The notes under the pieces are model-generated. The model ran no database searches. It saw only the letters and a program-made list of their open reading frames with translations, and was not told where the DNA came from. Below, piece after piece: positions 5,711 through 8,853 of a stretch of DNA of 8,853 bases. Origin of the DNA: an uncultured Clostridia bacterium (lineage in GTDB: Bacteria; Bacillota; Clostridia; Christensenellales; Aristaeellaceae); NCBI GenBank assembly GCA_946615785.1, contig CAMOIA010000050.1, forward strand, positions 1-8,853, written 5' to 3'. Both the position numbers and the translations under genes were made by a program. Every line of letters begins with the position of its first letter. Position 1 is the stretch's first letter.

Positions 5711-6073
5711 ATGACGCTTACAAAAATGATTCCGGAAATGACGGAACTGACGACAAAAGAACTTGAAACGGTATCCGCCGGTACCTTTACCCCCAACACC
5801 TACAGAAAGAGCGAATACCAGTCCCTGGGCATCTCAACAAGCTACCATTTCTTCGACAAAGACGAATTCCAGATCATGGGAAGATCCATCACCTACGATC
5901 AGGCCAACGAAATCGTAGAGATGGCAAGAACCCTCAACAAGGCCATGAACGAAGGGTACAAGGGCGCGAACAAGATCGGTTATTCCGAAAAAAGATTCGT
6001 CAACGCCCTGAACAGCCAGCTGTACCTCAAATACGGGTTCATGTGGGACGGCAACCCCGGCCATGATTTCTGA
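5711..6073 (+). CDS. Small protein with Ala-Gly (double-glycine-type) leader, peptide 3
   Basis: 120-aa protein of unknown function. The leader MTELTTKELETVSAG (residues 10-24) matches the export-leader pattern with Ala-Gly in place of Gly-Gly, a known permitted variant. The predicted mature part is 96 residues (TFTPNTYRKSEYQSLGIST onward), Cys-free and rich in Asn, Tyr and Lys. It is related to the second protein through the DEF-x-[IV]-x-G-x-[AS]-I block and a C-terminal aromatic W-x-G segment. The start at 5711 has GAAAGGA about 10 nt upstream. An out-of-frame ATG at 5704 also lies there and could weakly compete. The gap from gene 2 is 66 nt with no terminator, so the three genes probably form one transcript. 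Its function is not recognised. Confidence 0.76.
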   Translation: MTLTKMIPEMTELTTKELETVSAGTFTPNTYRKSEYQSLGISTSYHFFDKDEFQIMGRSITYDQANEIVEMARTLNKAMNEGYKGANKIGYSEKRFVNALNSQLYLKYGFMWDGNPGHDF

Positions 6074-6340
6074 TCAATACATTCTGCCTTCTGAAGTTCA
6101 TCCCACAGCGTGACCGCATGGAACACGCCGGCGCCGGGAAACAGGCGCGGCTCCAGAAAGGATAAGCCATGGAACCAAATGCCGGCAGGGGTGCGAAAGC
6201 AAAGCCCAGCCACCCATAACGGAGCTTCTGTCCGGGAAAATGGATGAAAGCTCCGATTTGTGATTGTGTGCCGGCCCCTCCCGCTCTCCCGCGTCCTTTG
6301 CCGCCGGATTCCGGGATGGCACCGTGTTTGCCGGTCCTTG
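6074..6340. other. Gene-free stretch with a weak hairpin
   Basis: I see no convincing gene on either strand in this interval. CGGAGCTT (6220-6227) and AAGCTCCG (6248-6255) form a perfect 8-bp stem with a 20-nt loop, followed by ATTTGTGATTG, a poor U-tract. It may be a weak terminator for the peptide cluster. A second short stem GCGCC/GGCGC lies at about 6132-6149 without a U-tract. Confidence 0.35.
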
Positions 6341-6369
6341 TTGCCAGGGTACGCATAGTATGGTATATT
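6341..6369 (+). promoter_or_regulatory. Promoter of the acetyltransferase gene
   Basis: -35 TTGCCA (6341-6346), 17-bp spacer, -10 TATATT (6364-6369) with an extended TGG directly before it. The start would be near 6377, giving a leader of about 35 nt to the ATG at 6411. Confidence 0.75.
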
Positions 6370-6410
6370 TATGCGGAAATCAGAATCGGGATTCACGGAG
6401 GATTGGCGCA

Positions 6411-6944
6411 ATGATCGTCAGGGAATATACGAAACGGGATCTGGACGCGATGATCGGGATCTGGAATGAAGTCGTGGAGGAAGGGATCGCCTTTCCCCAG
6501 GTAGACGGTCTGGATCCGGCGGGCGGCGAGGCCTTTTTTGCCGAGCAGAGCTATACCGGCGTCGCGGAGGAGGACGGGAACGTTATCGGGCTGTATATCC
6601 TGCACCCAAACAACATCGGCCGGTGCGGGCATATCGGAAACGCGAGCTACGCGGTCGCGTCCGCATGGCGCGGGCGGCACGTCGGCGAGCGCCTGGTCAC
6701 GGACTGTCTTCAAAAAGCGAAAGCGCTCGGCTTCAGGCTGCTGCAGTTCAACGCGGTGGTTGAGAGCAATGTGCACGCAAGGCATTTGTACGAACGCCTC
6801 GGCTTTCAGCCGCTCGGCACCGTTCCCGGCGGCTTTCGCATGAAGGACGGGCATTATGAGAACATCTGCCTGTACTACCACACGCTGTCAGATACCGCAT
6901 CCAAAACGGTTCAGGCTGATGAAGAGAGAGAAAAGCCCGAATGA
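6411..6944 (+). CDS. GNAT family N-acetyltransferase
   Basis: Cytoplasmic acetyl-CoA-dependent N-acetyltransferase of 177 aa; the acceptor is unknown (a small amine or amino acid, or a protein N-terminus). The GNAT order is clear: N-terminal strand MIVREYTKRDLDAMIGIWNE (1-20); EEDGNVIGLYILHPNN (53-68); motif A ASYAVASAWRGRHVGERLV (78-96), where the acetyl-CoA loop reads RGRHVG (His90 where many members have Gly); and motif B VVESNVHARHLYERLGFQPLG (116-136) with the Asn-x-x-Ala-x-x-Leu-Tyr pattern. Residues from about 160 on are a polar, charged tail beyond the usual end (ICLYYHTL). The ATG at 6411 is chosen for GGAGG 9 nt upstream and for the promoter at 6341-6369; the frame is open further upstream but that part is not protein-like. 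It is a monocistronic or first gene. A link to the peptide cluster is not evident. Confidence 0.9.
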   Translation: MIVREYTKRDLDAMIGIWNEVVEEGIAFPQVDGLDPAGGEAFFAEQSYTGVAEEDGNVIGLYILHPNNIGRCGHIGNASYAVASAWRGRHVGERLVTDCLQKAKALGFRLLQFNAVVESNVHARHLYERLGFQPLGTVPGGFRMKDGHYENICLYYHTLSDTASKTVQADEEREKPE

Positions 6945-7000
6945 AAAAACTTTTGCATGGATCGCCGCCCTGATCGCCGACCAGATGGGAAAGCTGGTAT

Positions 7001-7246
7001 GTGGAAATGTACAATGGCCATCAGTACGCCGCAGTCAGGCTGCCGGACGACAGGGTCTGCGCCTTCGGCAACGAATTTCTGCTGCAGTACCTTTCCGATT
7101 ATGCGGACTGCATCGTATCGCCGGGGCTTGAGAGCCTGGATTCGCTGAAGCCCATCCCGCCGCTTCCAATCCGCCTGGATGCAGGCGAATGGCAAAGCAT
7201 TCTGAGCACGCTTGACGCCAGCGCCCAGGAAGCCGGCAACCCCTGA
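7001..7246 (+). CDS. Small protein of unknown function, possibly a frameshift remnant
   Basis: Not recognised. The open frame from GTG 7001 (or ATG 7007) gives about 79-81 aa: VEMYNGHQYAAVRLPDDRV, CAFGNEFLLQYLSDYADC, IVSPGLESLDSL, KPIPPLPIRLDAGEWQSIL. It is protein-like in composition (structured acidic and hydrophobic alternation, Pro-rich PIPPLPI). No good ribosome binding site precedes GTG 7001. The neighbouring frame from ATG 6919 reads KTFAWIAALIADQMGKL up to about 6996, and it joins naturally to WYVEMYNGHQYA in this frame, as though one or two bases were lost near 6993-6998. If so, the gene once began at about 6919 and overlapped the acetyltransferase end. The alternative is a genuine short GTG-started gene. 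It has no predicted signal peptide or known domain. Confidence 0.4.
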   Translation: MEMYNGHQYAAVRLPDDRVCAFGNEFLLQYLSDYADCIVSPGLESLDSLKPIPPLPIRLDAGEWQSILSTLDASAQEAGNP

Positions 7247-7258
7247 AACCTGCACTTC
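7236..7258 (+). repeat. Direct repeat copy 2 (23 bp)
   Basis: gcaacccctgaaacctgcac followed by ttc. It matches 4877-4898 with one extra A. It covers the stop codon of the small ORF. Weak further resemblance follows each copy (cttcctcc, then tcctgcagg, seen at about 4929-4956 and 7256-7281). Confidence 0.55.
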
Positions 7259-7331
7259 CTTCCTCCACCGTTTCCTGCAGGATCCATGTTTATTCATGGC
7301 TGCACAAGACTGCCAGGGAAGCCTGCGTCAA

Positions 7332-7360
7332 TTGACAAAAATCCCGATACGGGTTAGAAT
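7332..7360 (+). promoter_or_regulatory. Consensus promoter upstream of the PAP2 phosphatase
   Basis: -35 TTGACA (7332-7337), 17-bp spacer, -10 TAGAAT (7355-7360), 11 of 12 consensus positions. Transcription would start near 7367, giving a leader of about 111 nt before the phosphatase start. Confidence 0.88.
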
Positions 7361-7382
7361 TTCACGCATGGGAGGGTTTCCC

Positions 7383-7439
7383 ATGTATGAGAGAAAAGCC
7401 CTCATAAAGGATCTGAAAAGGCCTCAAGGGCGTATTTGA
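7383..7439 (+). CDS. 18-codon ORF in the phosphatase leader (candidate leader peptide)
   Basis: ATG at 7383 follows GGGAGGG with 7-nt spacing and encodes MYERKALIKDLKRPQGRI, then TGA. The ribosome site is as good as that of the real gene downstream, and the ORF starts only about 16 nt after the predicted transcription start. It is Lys/Arg-rich and resembles no family I know. It could be a regulatory upstream ORF or a truncated gene start; the sequence alone does not decide. Confidence 0.35.
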   Translation: MYERKALIKDLKRPQGRI

Positions 7440-7477
7440 CGGTCGAATGATGGGGCCTGTGGAAAGGAAGTACAGCT

Positions 7478-8077
7478 TTGGATCAGCTTCTTTACGGATT
7501 TGATACCGCGGTCTACACGTTTTTCTGGCAGTTTCAGAATGCAGTGACGATCGGAATCGCTGACGTATGCCAGCACCTGGGAGATCCGCCGGCCTACATC
7601 ATTTATCTGGTGATTTCGCTGCTCCTTTGTTTTCCGAAGAAGACCAGAAAATACGGAGTGGCGATGGTGATCGCCTTTTTGGTGGCCTTCCTTCTGGTGA
7701 TTGTCCTGATCAAACCGGGCGTGGGAAGGCTGAGACCCTATGTGACACTGAAGGACACGCCGTTTTGGGAAACCTACCAGACGCACTGGGCAAATGCCGG
7801 CTCGCATCTTGAGAACGACCTGTCTTTCCCTTCCGGTCATACATCTTTGAATTTTGCGGCTTTCACGGCGCTTGCCGCTGTCCTGATCAAGAATAAGAAA
7901 AAGTGGGCATGGATTCTCCTGCTGATCCCCGTCATTGTGGGAATCACAAGAATCATCCGTTGTGTTCATTATCCGAGCGATGTGCTGGGAGGAATGATCA
8001 TCGGTGTTTTTGCCGGATTGATCGGTTATCTGGCAGCGGCAAAAGGCATCCCCCTCATTTCCCGCAAATCCAAATGA
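7478..8077 (+). CDS. PAP2 family membrane phosphatase
   Basis: Membrane-embedded acid phosphatase of the PAP2 superfamily, 199 aa. It probably acts on a lipid phosphate or diphosphate at the outer membrane face; undecaprenyl diphosphate recycling (BcrC-like) is one possibility, phosphatidylglycerol phosphate another. All three catalytic motifs are present: K-x6-RP as KPGVGRLRP (79-87); PSGH (118-121) in FPSGHTS; and the third motif TRIIRCVHYPSD (157-168) with Arg158, His164 and Asp168, Thr replacing the usual Ser. Membrane segments lie at about residues 38-52, 59-78, 125-137, 143-157 and 170-187. The start is TTG at 7478, with AAGGAAG 7 nt upstream; no ATG nearby fits better. A consensus promoter and an 18-codon ORF precede it. 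The C-terminus ends in a basic tail (SRKSK). Confidence 0.92.
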   Translation: MDQLLYGFDTAVYTFFWQFQNAVTIGIADVCQHLGDPPAYIIYLVISLLLCFPKKTRKYGVAMVIAFLVAFLLVIVLIKPGVGRLRPYVTLKDTPFWETYQTHWANAGSHLENDLSFPSGHTSLNFAAFTALAAVLIKNKKKWAWILLLIPVIVGITRIIRCVHYPSDVLGGMIIGVFAGLIGYLAAAKGIPLISRKSK

Positions 8078-8080
8078 GGG
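8052..8080 (+). other. Inverted repeat over the phosphatase stop codon
   Basis: CCCTCATTT (8052-8060) and AAATGAGGG (8072-8080) form a perfect 9-bp stem with an 11-nt loop; the TGA stop lies in the second arm. Only CTGAAAAAGCC follows, so there is no U-tract. It may protect the mRNA 3' end or act as a weak terminator. Confidence 0.4.
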
Positions 8081-8312
8081 CTGAAAAAGCCTTCAGCGCT
8101 CCGGATGTTTCGTAGGGCGTTGTCCTGACTCCGTCTATGTCCCGGAATGAATGTACACCTGCGCCTGGTTCCGGAACGTCTCAGAAAAATGAAAGGAGTG
8201 ATGCCGAACGGGAAAAGCCATGGAAGCGCTCAGCTGACGGCATCCGACTGTATAAACCGCGTTATCGCCCGGATCCAAATTTTACACCGAAAAAAAGCAG
8301 CGATCTCAATGT

Positions 8313-8344
8313 CTTCAATATTTGCCGGGAAGCGGCAAAAGAAG
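8313..8344 (+). other. Stem-loop upstream of the secreted protein gene
   Basis: TTTGCCG (8321-8327) and CGGCAAA (8333-8339) form a 7-bp stem with a 5-nt loop; CTTC (8313-8316) and GAAG (8341-8344) can extend it past an internal loop. It ends 29 nt before the ATG at 8374. No clear promoter lies between 8081 and 8373; the -10-like CATAAT at 8352-8357 lacks a -35 at the right distance. Confidence 0.4.
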
Positions 8345-8373
8345 AATTAAACATAATAAAAGAGAGAATGAAA

Positions 8374-8853
8374 ATGAAAAAGTTGGCAGCAGCCCTGTTA
8401 GCGTTCCTGATGATCTTTTCTGTAACGGCTATGGCGGAAAATACCGCCTTCACCTTCCGCAACGGTGTCACCTTTCAAATGGACATGTCCGCTGTGATGG
8501 GAACCGAATCCGGACGGGCCGACATTGACGACGAACATACCCGCGGCGGCATCAAGTACACAAAAGCAGAGTATGAAAACGTCACGGAAAACGGTGTGAC
8601 AGCCGATCTGGAGTATCTGTTCATCGACAACAGCCTGATCGCGATCCGTGTCAAGTATGACGATGGCCGCATGAACTATGACGTGCTCATGAATGACCTG
8701 ACCTCCAAATACGGAGAAGCTGCAGCTGTTGACACCGCCGCGCTGGGCAACGGCATCTATGCCGTGGATGAAGACGGCAGGCTGAATGCCGATTCCAGAG
8801 CCTTCACTTCCGGCAGCCTGATGGTGATTGTGGAACGCGAGAAGGACGACGAC
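8374..8853 (+). CDS. Secreted protein of unknown function (partial, C-terminus outside the window)
   Basis: The first 160 codons are visible and run open to the window edge. MKKLAAALLAFLMIFSVTAMA (residues 1-21, given as one signal peptide) ends in an AMA-EN signal peptidase I site. The mature part begins ENTAFTFRNGVTFQMDMS, a start I associate with secreted clostridial proteins of unknown role. It continues with EYLFIDNSLIAIRVKYDD and NYDVLMNDLTSKYGEAAAV, alternating strands and one helix, and is strongly acidic towards the visible end (REKDDD). There is no lipobox Cys. ATG 8374 is favoured over ATG 8368 because AGAGAG lies 7 nt before it. The same frame is open back to ATG 8137 but that extension would bury the signal peptide, so it is not used. 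Function unknown. Confidence 0.82.
   Translation, partial: MKKLAAALLAFLMIFSVTAMAENTAFTFRNGVTFQMDMSAVMGTESGRADIDDEHTRGGIKYTKAEYENVTENGVTADLEYLFIDNSLIAIRVKYDDGRMNYDVLMNDLTSKYGEAAAVDTAALGNGIYAVDEDGRLNADSRAFTSGSLMVIVEREKDDD

Noticed and set aside
2930..6373. Shared ATATTTATGC at 2932-2941 and 6365-6374 as a regulatory repeat
   Set aside because: Ten AT-rich bases; the second copy is part of a -10 region and the match is within chance.
5980..6411. Minus-strand 143-codon open frame across the gap before the acetyltransferase
   Set aside because: It overlaps the end of peptide 3, has no ribosome site and no recognisable motif, and runs through the acetyltransferase promoter.
7273..7306. Hairpin CCATG-TTTATT-CATGG with flanking GCAG/CTGC as a terminator
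   Set aside because: The core stem is 5 bp and no U-tract follows (ACAAGACTGCC), so termination is not supported.
8147..8350. Plus-strand 67-codon open frame between the phosphatase and the secreted protein
   Set aside because: GAAAGGAGTG lies near an internal start, but the product has no protein-like pattern, and a different frame across the same bases looks at least as plausible. Not reported as a gene.

Overview
The window looks like a chromosomal segment of a moderately GC-rich member of the Bacillota (Clostridia-type, possibly gut-associated). The evidence is a canonical T-box leader, strong GGAGG ribosome binding sites, TTG start codons, consensus TTGACA/TATAAT promoters with 17-bp spacers, and small proteins with Gly-Gly leaders. 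This placement is inferred from style; no rRNA or tRNA gene is present. I see no CRISPR array, insertion sequence or tRNA gene.

Region 1 (1-2899, minus strand) is one transcription unit. A consensus promoter (2871-2899) drives a T-box riboswitch leader (about 2864-2588) with its own terminator. Three genes follow: an L-lactate/malate dehydrogenase family enzyme (TTG start, 2550-1621), a TrpX-type ABC substrate-binding protein (1594-608) and its permease (549 to beyond position 1). The specifier triplet reads UGG (Trp), and the T-box UGGC matches a G discriminator base, as in tRNA-Trp. The whole unit therefore appears to be induced by tryptophan starvation, and the dehydrogenase may act on an aromatic 2-oxo acid such as indolepyruvate rather than in glycolysis.

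Region 2 (3023-4808, plus strand) is a two-gene operon with overlapping ATGA coupling and a strong terminator: a P-loop NTPase with a CYTH-like C-terminal domain, then 5-formyltetrahydrofolate cyclo-ligase.

Region 3 (4809-6073) is the most unusual part. Two 19-bp repeats with internal dyad symmetry and a 5'-leader hairpin precede three tandem genes (73, 117 and 120 aa). Each protein begins with a double-glycine-type secretion leader (GG, GG, AG). The second and third have related, cysteine-free cores of about 95 residues. No peptidase-transporter, modification enzyme or immunity gene is visible here. They look like an uncharacterised family of secreted peptides or small proteins.

Region 4 (6074-8853, plus strand) holds a GNAT acetyltransferase with its own promoter, a small unrecognised and possibly frameshifted ORF, a consensus promoter with an 18-codon ORF ahead of a PAP2 membrane phosphatase, and a secreted protein of unknown function that runs off the right edge. 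A 22/23-bp direct repeat lies just upstream of region 3 and again after the small ORF, bracketing about 2.4 kb that contains the leader-peptide genes, the acetyltransferase and the small ORF.
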